A stretch of 64,000 nt of DNA from Thozetella sp. PMI_491 (lineage: Eukaryota > Ascomycota > Sordariomycetes > Chaetosphaeriales > Chaetosphaeriaceae), in NCBI GenBank assembly GCA_021432635.1, contig MU270015.1, positions 1,717,860 through 1,781,859 of the forward strand. The letters are read 5' to 3'. Made by a program: the position numbers and the translations under genes. How positions within the stretch are numbered: position 1 is the stretch's first letter; every line of letters starts with the position of its first letter. This document shows positions 10,420 through 21,300 of this stretch, one piece after another. Under the pieces are notes generated by a model that did not search any database, was not told the DNA's origin, and was given only the letters and a program-made list of their open reading frames with translations.

Positions 10420-12227
10420 CGGTGGCTCATGCATGCGCATCGAATGATCGACCAAAGTTGGATGCAACTGAAAGGAGTGCGCAGTGCATTGGAAGGAGGC
10501 AAGAACCAAGAAGATACCTTAGGTGGGTGGGTGGGTAGCAATGAACGCCTTAGTTTCTCTGCCAGGGGCTGAAAGTTTGGTAATGCCAGCCTTGCGGGCG
10601 CTACCGCTGGGTAATTACACTCTAGGGCTGGAAAGCTTGTTAGCGCGATACCATATTCACAAGGGCCCTGGGACCAAGTCTAGGGGTAAAAATCCACTCC
10701 CGACTAGAAGAGCATCCAATATTTACCTCCCAGCAGTGCGGAAGACCGGCGATTATCAGTATTTCCTGTAACTCGTTCACCCGTGCCATCCTGGCCTCTT
10801 TTCTCGCGCTAACAAGCTTTCCAGCCCTGGAGTGTACAATTTACAGGCCTGTCAGACTCCTTGGTAAAAAATGGGGTATCCGCTCGGCAATCTAATCGAG
10901 TTGGTACTAGTAGCTTGTCTAGGGCAAACCTTATGGTACTGTACCAGGCTACTGGGCAGCTAGTCAAGTTGGGGTATGTCTGTCCGTCTGTGTCGCCTTA
11001 CCTGCCACTAGCTCTAGAAAATAGGTGGTACTGCCCCTGTTGGGGGTGACACCACCCTTGCTATTGGGCAAGGGGAGGCGGACACCGGAGGAAGCTCCGA
11101 CGGATCAGGGCATCAGCTGTGGCCAGCAGACGGGTTGTGTCCCTGCGTAAGTGATCGGCCTCAACTTGCACCGACATGGGCGGCGAATGGGCGGCGAGTG
11201 CGCATGAGGAGCAATGAATCGGCGGCAGTCGGTAGCACGCTACACAAGATACGTCTGCACTTCGTAAGGGACACTCGGTAGACAATACTCGGTGGTAATA
11301 CTGTTCAACTATCCCTTACTCGTAGAGCAGGGTCGCTTAAGCTCAGTTATCTGCCTAGTGATGCAGAGTGGGGTCCTGGCCAGGGATTGCGGCATGTTGT
11401 TCCGAGTGAAAAGAAACTCAAAACCCCTCCTGGTAATTTGCGACGGCCTGCCGTAATCCCTCTGCCCATAGTCTGTGTGTTAGCGCAGGGCAGAGTGGAT
11501 CAAGATGACAAGAAACGGTCACTAGCTTTCCACCGGTTCCCGTTCTGCCTCTCCTTCTTTGCGGAATCCACCATGTTCGCTCGCCTTCTTCGCGGGCCAC
11601 TCCGCACCCAATTAGTCGGAACCTGGGATGAGATTCTGTTGCGCACAGACATGAGCTTGTCTAGGCCGTAGCCGAGCCCAACAATAAACCTGGGGGAAAG
11701 AGGCAGCTAGTCCAGACCCTAGGTGGGTAGTCCCACTGCTGTGGTACGAAGAACGATACGGCCATGGTTCCGAGACACAGGGCATCGTCCCAGTCTACTA
11801 TGTGTTGAGCGAGTCGAAGCCCCTTAACAGCCGCATAGCACGCCATGGATGCATAGCACCTTACATATTGGGCAATGGCACACCGGAGTGTGGAGCTCAC
11901 CACCGCCCGGCTTGAACCAAATGACAAGCTTGCGATACACTAAAATACCCGAAGTGTGTACAGACAGGGGGAGACGCCCGTTGGACCACATTGCCGACAT
12001 CTAAAATCCTGCACCACACTTGCGTACGAATGTATTAGAATTTAGGAGAAATAACAGTCCGGTGGCGTGGTGAAGGCCCACCCCCTCGATTCCGCCAACC
12101 CCCTGCCCGGCTTGAGAGGGAGGAAGGGGGGGAGCACCCGAAATCGATCAAAAAGGGGCGAGCCGCATCTGAAGTCTTGCGTATACCGTCATTCTGGGAG
12201 CCATCCGCATCGGTACGGTGATCGACA
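10420..12227. other. Intergenic with one MITE, otherwise no gene
   Basis: This is the upstream region of two divergently transcribed genes. It contains a small inverted-repeat element (10618-10834, listed separately). The rest shows only unsupported open frames and a short hairpin near 11.06 kb. Confidence 0.5.
10618..10834. mobile_element. Non-autonomous TIR element (MITE) with TA target duplication
   Basis: A 217-bp element with 31-bp terminal inverted repeats that match at 30 of 31 positions. The left end starts CACTCTAGGGCTGGAAAGCT and the right end ends AGCTTTCCAGCCCTGGAGTG. Both ends are flanked by the dinucleotide TA (10616-10617 and 10835-10836), as expected for a Tc1/mariner-type (Fot1/pogo) target duplication. 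There is no coding capacity inside, so it is a MITE that would need a transposase from elsewhere. Near-identical arms suggest fairly recent insertion. Confidence 0.85.
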
Positions 12228-13753
12228 ATGGATTTCCTGGCGAGCGCCTTACTCGACAGGCGCGATGCTGTCAGCGATGGACTCCCAAACCCCACGGGAG
12301 AAGTCCTAGCGCGGCTCTCCATTGTCTTCGTTTGTCTCTCTGGCTTTTTTGTCATATTGCGGGTTGTGTCGCGGTACTATCATTCTAGGGCGACTCTTGG
12401 CCTAGATGATGTGCTAATCGTCGCGGCGTTGGTACGCATCGCCCTCAAATCTAACGCGAAGCCCATCCATATCTGACACAGAGCTAGGTTCTCGCAGTCT
12501 GCATGACCATCACCTACAATGGAGGCCTGTAGTTTCTCTAGTCGACATGACAATAGCTTTGTCAGTCGCTAACATCACAACAGAGGCCAACAACGGCTTC
12601 GGTCTTCATACCAGCCAAGTCAGCTCCGAGCACAAGATCATAGCCTTCAAGGTACGTCCACCCACGCGATGGACTGCCAGTCTCTCTGGGATTCTGACAG
12701 TATCAGTGGTTTTTTGCCGCCCAAATCCTCTACAAGATTGCAACATGCTTGACTAAGCTGTCGATTTGTTCACTATACCTTCGATTATTTCCCGATCGCC
12801 GGCTGCGCATCGGCGTTTATACCGTCATGGGAATAACTATCACCTACACCTTGATCGCTATTCTTTTGACAGTATTCTCTTGCAACCCCATCCAGAAATC
12901 CTGGAATAAGGAACTACAAGGCTCTTGTTTAGATTCAAGATCGATCTGGTATGGTACGTTGACAGTTCGAGCCAACCACCCGAGATGAGCCGGCGCAGCC
13001 CCTATCTTTTATATGTACTAATGCTGACGTGGTCAAAGGGACGTCAATCATGATCATCCTAACGGATCTCATGATCATCGTACTGCCGATCAACGAGATC
13101 CGACGGCTTCAGCTTCCCCTGGTGAAGAAGCTGTTGATTTCTTGCCTGTTCAGCCTGGGCGTTTTCGTGATCGCATGCACGATGGTTCGCATGATTAGCG
13201 TATCGCCACAGACCACCGCATCAGATCAGATTTGTAAGCCTTCGGACAACTAGACATGCCTTCCGTATACCCGTTAATCGCCTCTATAGACTACCAAGCC
13301 ATCTCCAACAGCTGGACTTTCGTTGAAACCAATGTCGGGATTATCTGCGCCTGTAAGTCATCATCCGCCACAAGTACTACCGTTCGCGGTCTACCGACTG
13401 CCCAAGGACTTCTATTTCCCAGCTGCCGAGGCAAGCCGTACGCTAACGGGGGGGTTGTTGCAGGCCTACCGGTGCTCCGGGTGCCCCTGTCCAAACCGAT
13501 TCGGAAAATGCTTGGGCTTGGATCAAAAGGATCGGCAAACAAGAGCCAGCCCTCTCATGTCTACAATTCGGTTCTCAGTACAAGTGCTTCGCGAGGGCCC
13601 GCTGTCTCGGGCGCAAAAGGAGACAGTGTGGAAGAGTTGATCAACAACGAGGGCATTAGAATGACCACTGTGTTCGTCGCACAGGTGGGAGACGCAGAAA
13701 AGCAGCCTATCGAGAAAATCGACAAGGCGAATCCGGCCACATGGAGAAAGTAA
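12228..13753 (+). CDS. PTH11-like seven-transmembrane (fungal rhodopsin-fold) protein
   Basis: Predicted 369-residue integral membrane protein. Exons: 12228-12431, 12488-12524, 12584-12651, 12701-12953, 13039-13233, 13290-13352, 13464-13753. Motifs of the fungal rhodopsin/PTH11 core are clear: LGLDDVLIVAALVLAV (second helix), YKIATCLTKLSICSLYLRLF, WYGTSIMIILTDLMIIVLPI, GVFVIACTMVRM and WTFVETNVGIICACLPVLR. A polar cytoplasmic tail follows. No CFEM domain is visible at the N-terminus. The junction after exon 2 is unusual: frame is kept only if the intron starts with GC (12525) and ends with AG (12583). A one-base frameshift there is the alternative. Such proteins may sense surfaces or small molecules, but this one has no known ligand. 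Family confidence is good, and the one junction is uncertain. Confidence 0.75.
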
Positions 13754-14786
13754 GGGCATGGATGGATGCCTGGTAACACCCAAGTTTGGGTGTCAATAAC
13801 TGGTGCAAAAGATACCAATCCAAATTACAACCCGGTCAATAGCAGAGAAGGACGGTTCAAGATCACTTAGAGCCTTTCCCGCTATCTTGTCTTTAGACGA
13901 AGCTCGAAGAACCATGCCGCAAAGAATCGTTATTCGGGCGCCTAACGGCCACAAAACCACCGATTAGATGTAAATGCCACTGCATACACTTTATGGATTC
14001 AGAAAGAGGTATAGTCGAATGCGTAAGCTAATGGTAGCTGCATTGGCTGGCAAATGATGGATTCAGAAGGATACATGCTTGCTTGACCCTATGCTCTAAG
14101 GATGACTGGGAGAGCCGGGTATTTACGTTTGCACGGTGACCAGATCTCCGAGGCCTTCTTATAAGCCGTGCGTCCTGAATCGAGCTGGGGATAGGAAAGC
14201 TTTCCTGTAAGACAAAGCAAACTTGGTAGCCTAGATTTACACATAGATTCACACCTAGATTCAGTGATCAAATCAGTATAGCAGTGCCTTGGCCTCGTCT
14301 GCCATCTTGATTTCTTAGTCGGTAGCTGGACCGACTATTCAATAATTCTGGCTTCTATCGTCTCGAGGTCTGCTTTCATACATCAAAGCAGCAGCGCTAT
14401 AGATCAAGGCAGTTACACTGATGTAACAAGGTCGATTATGGGATTACTACCGGAGATCCTTTGACTTGTAAAGATGGTATGTGCTCTGCTGCCTCGCACA
14501 TGCGATGTGGGCAGGTTCCGGGTTGCTCCTCAGTGTAGGGCTACACATCGATCTAGATCCCCAATTCTGTTTGCAGCCACTGCTTGTCGTGCTGTTCGGT
14601 CCCCTGGTTCAGGTGAAATTCATGGCTCGTAGGGTATGAATACAAAAATTAGAAACAGTCAGGCATTGGCTTCTACGACCGATACTCTGCCAAATCTTAC
14701 ACGGTTTATTAAGTTGCAGTGGCACGCAATTTGTCGCCACGGTGTCACGCGAGTGGGAAATGACTCTAGTCTACTATAATTTATCC
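13754..14786. other. Intergenic between convergent genes
   Basis: No coding signal, repeat or RNA gene recognised. It separates the 3' ends of the PTH11-like gene and the lactonase gene. Confidence 0.5.
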
Positions 14787-16163
14787 CTACTCTCTCCACA
14801 CCATTATGCCCTTTGCATATAATCCTGCCACAATGCCGACGTTCTTGTCCACGTCTCGCGCGGCCGTGGCGCTAGAGGGATACTCATATCCAGAGTATAT
14901 GTGTCGTAACCCTTGGGCTTCCGACCACTCCGACACCCAAGAAGGCGCAGAAAGAGCTTTGCACCCATGCTCACGCATATCTGCGTGCTCGGGCTTGGCC
15001 AGCACCTCCGGTCTGTTGCATATTTGACGGGAGCGTGTGAACTGGCCGAGAGTTCGCAGGTGCGGGTGTCCCGCAATGAAGAGCGTACCGTCACGCGAAA
15101 CCGAGAGATTGTCGGGGTGGAAAGGCACTCGTATGCTTGACCGGTATTTTAGTGTCGGGTGTGACTGCCGAGGCGCTGACGAGTCGGCCGGGCTTTCCAG
15201 ACTTGCAGCGGGGGTGTAAGCATAGAAATACACAGCAGCGTTGTTCGACGAAGAAACCGCCACCGTGGTTTCGTTGAAGAGGACGATCCCGTTCGGATAA
15301 GGAAGCCTGGCTACTACTTCTGCATCTACTGTGCCGTTGGATAGGATCCGGACGTGCACAACCGTGCCGATCGGTGGTGCGGTATAGGTCTCGATTTGCG
15401 AGAGAAGCGGGTAGTCTGCCACGACGAAGTAGTGCTGGTTTGTGACAAGGAAGGACCGGCTGTCGATCACAGCGACCGAATTAGGTGCGTGCACTAGCGG
15501 GTGAACAATGGAGCGGATATAAGTCGCGGTTAGCGCGTCGAAGTCCAGCTTGAAGACCTCGACCCCGGGCCCCTGGCGCTGATGGTTGGTGACGAAGAGA
15601 GTGGACGTTGCTTCGTCGAGCTCCAGGCCCAACGTGCGCAGCTCAGCGTCAAAGCCAACGATCTCAAGACGCAGGAGAGACTGCGCATCTGGCAGAGCGG
15701 GATCCGCGTACTTGTAGATATATAGCTCGGCGTTGGGGTCCGGCGTGGCACCGAATATGCCCTGCTCGTCCATCAGCAACAAGTCACCTCGGAAGCGATC
15801 CACTCGGCTCCCAGATGACCTTACCATGACAGTGTTCCATGTCTCCCGACCTGGGTCACAGGCCAAGAGGGCGACTCCGCGAGACTCGACCAGGATGACG
15901 TCTTCGCAGCTACGGATCTGGTCGGCAAACTTGACCTCAGAAGACTTGAAATTGGCGTGCTGCGGCATTCTTCCCGGCGCATTAAAGTAGGCAAAAGCGC
16001 CTACGGGAAGGCGATCATACAGGTACAGGGCCAGGGCGGCCAGGACGGCCACGGCCTGCCCAGATGGTTAACCATGGTCATAGGTCCCATAGCGGCCCCT
16101 CTCTGCAAAGCGGAGTCGACTGGACGTGGGGTATGAACTCACGAGGCTCGTCTTGACGACCAT
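14787..16163 (-). CDS. Paraoxonase/arylesterase-like lactonase, membrane anchored
   Basis: Predicted 429-residue six-bladed beta-propeller of the serum paraoxonase (PON) type, a Ca-dependent lactonase/arylesterase family. Exon 1 is a seven-codon exon (16163-16143) joined across an 87-nt intron to 16055-14787. An in-frame stop just upstream of the long exon makes the small first exon necessary. The joined N-terminus is a hydrophobic anchor or uncleaved signal (VVKTSLAVAVLAALALYLY). Propeller landmarks include LLLMDEQGIFGATPDPN, HAPNSVAVIDSRSFLVTNQH (compare the PON 'PNdi...TNdh' blade), RLPYPNGIVLFN, and VPFHPDNLSVSRDGTLFIAGHP near the C-terminus. It lies between two PTH11-like receptor genes. 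Substrate unknown; fungal members may open lactones, including signal molecules or mycotoxins. Confidence 0.8.
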
Positions 16164-16644
16164 GATGCCAAATTACACCTGAATTTTTGATGGCAAGCGC
16201 TAGGCGGGACGAGAGGCGACGTCACAGGGATATTGGCGGCGGAGTAAGGGGTACTACTGTCGGTTGAGGTCGAGCCTTGAGAAAAGGATTCAGGATGATT
16301 TTTTTGCGCGCTCTGATTTGCCAACGGCGGAAGGCTGCCATGCATTGTGGGGTACCACTGCAGCGCGGCTGGGCTTTTTGTGCGACAGCGCAACACAACT
16401 ATTGCCACGTTATGCAGCACAATCAGCACAATGCCACCACGCTTCGGCGGCCCGCGACCCACCGCGTAGGAATCGCCAAGCGCCTCAAGAGGCCCCCAAA
16501 AATGAAATTCCAATATGTTCTGTACGATAGGTACTTATACTCGCGCATCGGCACCGCTAACATGCTGGATCCCACCATCCCTCTTTCGAATCCCCCAGTC
16601 CAGGGCCAACGCGTCACTCCCGAAATCCGCGAGTCTTTGCTGTC
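16164..16644. other. Intergenic, possible unassigned 5' exon of the receptor gene
   Basis: This is the divergent upstream region of the lactonase and CFEM-receptor genes. The receptor model begins without a signal peptide, so a 5' exon could lie here, but I could not identify one. Confidence 0.35.
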
Positions 16645-18650
16645 ATGGCAAGCGCCGATGCGCTGGCGCAGCTACCTTCTTGTGCTGTGGGTCGCTGCCC
16701 TTTGGGCTACATTTCTGCCGATAGGCTCTGGCGCCACAAATGCTGACGGAGGGGAAGCTCACCTGTCTCGTAAACGCCATCCAGAGCTCGCCATGTTCGC
16801 TGGCCGACACAGCCTGCGTGTGTGGCAACGAGAAGCTCAATGACCAGGCTACCTCGTGCGTTATGCTGAGCTGCACGGTCCGAGAGCAACTTAGTAAGGC
16901 TATGCCATCCACCTATTCCGTACTATTCCGTGCTATTCCGTACCCGAGCGTGAATCCGCAGAGTCCGTGCGAGGTTAACAATGGCCTTCACCTCGGGGTT
17001 TAGCAACGAAAAATGCCACGGCGTCATATTGCGGAATCGAGCCTGTCGTCGATCATTCATACGTTCCGATATTCATCGCCTTCATCACCTTGGCCACCAT
17101 CGCTGTCATCCTGCGCTTCCTAGCCAGGCTGCATCGTCGCACATCTTTGTGGTGGGATGACTTCCTGAATCTGTCAGCCTTGGTATGGACAAAGTCCGAA
17201 GCCGCATCAACCGCATAAGTTGTGAAGCTAATCGTGAGATTGCAATGCAGCTCGGATGTGTCGCATATACGACACTCTCATTGATCAGTACGAGACACTC
17301 CGGCACGTTCCTGGTTATTTTGCGGCTTTGCTGACGCTCTCTCGTGCACATAGTGAAGTATCACGGCTTCGGGATCGACATATGGGCCGTCAGCTTCGAT
17401 GATGCCACTGCAGTGCTGAAGGTACGAAGTCCCTCGGGCTGCGAACTTCGCCGGTGTCTCCTTTACATGCAGCCTCTTCCTTTCCCCCTGTGGCGTTCCT
17501 CATATTATCCCCTCGCTTGCCGCAGTCATGCTTGCATAAGTCTAATCCTTCCGAGCCAGGCATTCTACGCCTCGTCCGTCTTGTACATCACCATCCGAGA
17601 CTTGATCCGCCTGTCTATCCTCCTCTTCTACTTTCGCATCTTCGGCCACATCCCTCTGGCGAGGCGCCTCATTATTATTACCTTTGCCGGGGTCGTCACA
17701 ACTTGGACCGCCTTTGCAGGAGCAATCATTTTTCAGTGCACGCCCGTGGACTACTTTTGGTTCGGGTGGGATGGGGAGCACGAGGGCCACTGCATCAACC
17801 AGAACGCCATGGCCTGGGCCGGTGCGGCTGTCGTAACTGCTTTCGACGTGTGGATCATGGCAGTTCCTCTCCCATTTGTGGCGCGTCTACAGTTGAGCTT
17901 AAGGAAAAGAATTTTATCATCGATCATGTTTGTGGTCGGGATCTGGTAAGTGACTCCCCCCAGCTTGCGTGGTACGGAATGGCCTACAGGGTGTGGGGGC
18001 ATGCGCTTACTGTTCGCCCACTTCAAAACAGCGTCGTGGCGGTCAGCTTGGTGAGACTGAAGACTATCAATCAATTTACCCTCACGCGAAACCCAACAGG
18101 TAAGATGGCTGCGCTGAACGCGCTTCTCGCTCTCGTTCTTGTCCCTTTGCCTTGTCACTTTATCATTATGTCGCCACCGACAAGCGCTAAGATGGGTACC
18201 GTAGTCGATTTTGTTCCCGTCGCCGTCTGGTCGGGCCTTGAACTTTACGTGGGGGTCGTCTGCGCCTGCCTGCCGAGCATCCACTCTCTGATGGGCCCTG
18301 TGCTGGCATACTTTGGTATAGCAAGATGGTCTGGGGGGTCGTCGAAGAGTCCATTGAGCGGGAGCTCTGGCTCTGGCTCGCTACACGATCCTCGCCTAAA
18401 CTCTCGCTCGGCCTGGCTGGCAAAACCAAGTGGCGCATTCCTCCATGGCCAAAAACTGCCTAGTACACCACCTGATAGTCGTTATCAGCCTCCGACAAGA
18501 ATCGAGCGAACAAGAGATGTACACCAGCGGCAAGAAGTGCTATCAGGGCCTGCAGTTTACAGTCGCAGAGAGGTTTGGCAACTAGAAGAGTTAGACCTGG
18601 GTGATGGTGGACTTCGGGAGAACGGTATAAAGACGCACGTATGGACCTGA
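16645..18650 (+). CDS. PTH11-like receptor with N-terminal CFEM domain
   Basis: Predicted 453-residue CFEM-7TM protein of the PTH11 class. Exons: 16645-16686, 16758-16893, 17004-17182, 17251-17287, 17354-17421, 17560-17945, 18032-18099, 18205-18650. The first three exons build the Cys-rich CFEM domain: LPSCALTCLVNA, SSPCSLADTACVCGN, TSCVMLSCTVREQL, TTKNATASYCG, giving eight Cys. Membrane segments follow, with FIAFITLATIAVILRFLAR, WWDDFLNLSAL, LYITIRDLIRLSILLFYFRI, WIMAVPLPFVARLQL and the last blocks VDFVPVAVWSGLELYVG and CACLPSIHSLM. The tail is Ser/Arg-rich and may hold one more intron. No signal peptide precedes the CFEM in this model. A hydrophobic peptide in another frame overlaps intron 1 and looks coincidental. 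Family role: surface or host sensing upstream of G proteins. Confidence 0.8.
16914..16943. repeat. Three tandem copies of a 10-bp unit in an intron
   Basis: The unit TATTCCGTAC occurs three times in a row, the middle copy with one change, inside the second intron of the CFEM-receptor gene. It is a small minisatellite without an evident role. Confidence 0.8.
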
Positions 18651-18995
18651 ACATACAAGTTGTTATGCATGTAGCTAGCCTATCCTCGAGGAGTAATGTT
18701 TCCGCCAGAGAATTACGGAACATAAATCATTAATTGCAGTTCATCATCCAATAGAAAAGAGGCAATTGACTGGCGTCCACATGGGAGAAGATAGCTAAGG
18801 TGCTTCTATTTTAGGGTTGCGCGAACTAGGGCTCTACCAACAGGCTCACTTCTGCCGGGGGCGGAGAAAATAAGGGTTGGGGTTTCCGCGCCTACGTCGT
18901 CATTTCTCTACCTCGATTTGGCGGTGGTTCCCGCTCTCACAGCCAGCCAGTCCCAGACATCCGAGCCTGAGCGTGCTTGACGTAAATTTTGCGGG
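18651..18995. other. Intergenic, promoter of the amidase gene
   Basis: Short spacer between two genes in the same orientation. No further feature recognised. Confidence 0.4.
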
Positions 18996-20937
18996 ATGCC
19001 TCCGTTCACCCTCCTAGTTGCTATTATTCTAAAGGCGGCAATTGCTACCGCCGATTCGCAGGCTATAATCACCACCTCTTTTACGCCGCCGCTAATCCCG
19101 CTCGAGCAGAATGCTGGCTCCGATAGTCTATTTCCGATGCCTCCGTGCGGTAGCTTTCGACTTGAAGAGGCCACAATCGACCAGATGCAGGCAGCCATGG
19201 CCGGTGGCTCCTTGACGTCGGTGCAGCTAGTCATGTGCTACATGCTACGTGTGTATCAGACCGAGGAGTTTATCAAGTGGGTTCAACATCTCGTAGTGAG
19301 AACGGCTGAGGCTAATGAGCTCCCGCAGTGCTGTGCTCCAGATCAACCCGGATGTGCTTCCCATTGCTGCTAAGATGGATGCCGAGAGGGCCAATGGCAC
19401 CGTGCGTGGGCCGCTGCATGGCATTCCCTTCGTCGTCAAGGACAACATCGCCACGGCCGACAACCTAGAGACGACGGCAGGCAGCTGGGCATTGCTCGGT
19501 AGCATCGTGCCTCGGGACGCCTATGTCATCAGCCGTCTACGCGAGGCCGGTGCTGTGCTCTTCGGGAAGGCTACCCTCAGCGAGTGGGCCGACATGCGGA
19601 GCAGCGACTACTCTGAAGGATACTCTGCGCGCGGGGGGCAGTGCCGCAGCTCGTACAACCTCACCGTGAACCCTGGCGGTAGTAGCTCTGGCAGTGCTGT
19701 CGCTGTGGCGGCCAATGCTATTGCGTTTTCCCTAGGAACGGAGACGGACGGCAGTGGTGAGTGCGGCTTCCCTTGCCTTCCCTTCGCCGGCCTCGGAAGT
19801 CGATATTTCTGACAGATTTATACCTAGTCATCAACCCTGCCGAGCGGAATGCCATTGTCGGAATTAAGCCCACTGTGGGCCTCACTTCTAGGGCGGGGTA
19901 AGTTAAGTTCGTGTGCGGAAAGTTCCTTGGGTTGGATCTGTTAACTCAAGACCTTCGTGCGCAGTGTGATCCCCGAGTCCACGCATCAGGACACGGTAGG
20001 TGTATTCGGGCGCACCGTTCGCGACGCCGCTTATGTCCTCGACGCTATTTATGGTGTGGACTCCCGCGACAACTACACAAGCGCACAAGAGGGGAAAACC
20101 CCAGCGGGCGGCTACGTCCAGTTTCTGACTAACAAAACAGCGCTGCAGGGCGCGGTATTTGGGCTGCCTTGGGAAAGCTTCTGGGTATACACAGAGCCAG
20201 AGCAGCTGGCCAAACTCAAGGGACTCCTCTGTCTACTTAAATCGGCTGGAGCGACCATCATCAATGGCACTGAGATCCAGAACCACGAAGTGCTGGTGAG
20301 CAACAACGGCTGGGATTGGGATTGGGGAACAAAGCGTGGCTTCCCCAACGAATCAGAGTTCACCTACGTCGCTGTTGACTTCTACAACGATATCAAGGTA
20401 TACCTGTCCGATCTCAACAACACTGACGTCCGCTCGCTCGAGGACATTGTCGAGTATAATAACGCCAATGTTGGAACCGAAGGCGGCTTACCTGGCATCC
20501 ATCCTGCATTCGCCTCAGGCCAAGATGCCTTCCTTGCTTCTTTATCCACCAAGGGAATCAGGAACGAGACATATTGGCAGGCACTCGAATTCTGCCAAGG
20601 CGGGTGCCGCCGGGGTATCGACACGGCTCTGGGCTTGCACAATGGCACCAAGCTTGACGGGCTGCTAGTCCCGCCAGATGTTGGCCAGTCGTATCAAATC
20701 GCTGCGCAGGCTGGATACCCTGTCATCACTGTACCGGCTGGTGTCAACGATATTAGCCATATGCCCTTCGGCCTAGCCATTATGCAGACGGCCTTTGGCG
20801 AGGCCGAGCTCATCAAGTGGGCTAGCGCCATCGAAGACTTGCAGCTGACCACACCCAAGAATCCGTACAAGCGCTCATTACCTAAATGGTACGGCTATAG
20901 GGAGCGGAATATCCCAGTCCCTTTTGCAGACTTTTAG
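18996..20937 (+). CDS. Secreted amidase-signature hydrolase
   Basis: Predicted 586-residue member of the amidase signature family (Ser-cisSer-Lys triad), hydrolysing an amide bond outside the cell. Exons are 18996-19276, 19320-19756, 19828-19897 and 19965-20937. The first about 20 residues (MPPFTLLVAIILKAAIATAD) form a signal peptide. Catalytic Lys about 133 lies in GIPFVVKDNIATA. The Gly/Ser stretch VNPGGSSSGSAVAVAA holds the cis-Ser. The nucleophile lies in GTETDGS at the exon 2/3 junction. VGIKPTVGLTSRAG and the TVGVFGRTVRDAAYVLDAI block complete the signature. The C-terminal PVITVPAG and MPFGLAIMQTAFGEAEL are also typical. Several N-glycosylation sites fit secretion. Substrate cannot be predicted. 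Length is normal for secreted fungal members. Confidence 0.9.
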
Positions 20938-21300
20938 CTGCTGCACAAATGCGACTGTCCCGAGAGGGCTAGGATGATGACCATCCCGAAACTGTTAACT
21001 CTAGAGATGGAGTTAGATATTCAATACAACACAACAGTATGGAATCTGGTGCTTAAGATGACAGAGATGTGCTAGAGTATGAGAATATGAGGCGTTTGGG
21101 TGAGCTTGATCTAGCCATTGCCGTAATGACACTGCTATAATATTTACGGGCATCACTCTAATTGCATATAAATATTTGTATTGAGATATATACTTAGAGC
21201 TGTTCTTCGTTATCGCGCAATCGGCTCTATCCGTGTTCATCACTAGCAGTGTTATTAGAAGACAGCCGGCCGCCAATAGGCCGTGGGAAGGAGTAAGCAA
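20938..21300. other. Intergenic between convergent genes
   Basis: AT-rich spacer between the amidase and P450 3' ends. No coding or repeat signal seen. Confidence 0.5.

Noticed and set aside
11050-11085. Short hairpin CCCTTGC/GCAAGGG as a terminator or MITE end
   Set aside because: Only a 7-bp stem, no second copy, and rho-independent terminators are not expected in a fungus.
16662-16740. Signal-peptide-like frame (MRWRSYLLVLWVAALWATFL) before the CFEM domain
   Set aside because: It is in another frame and falls inside the intron that joins LPSCA to LTCLVNA, the conserved CFEM start.
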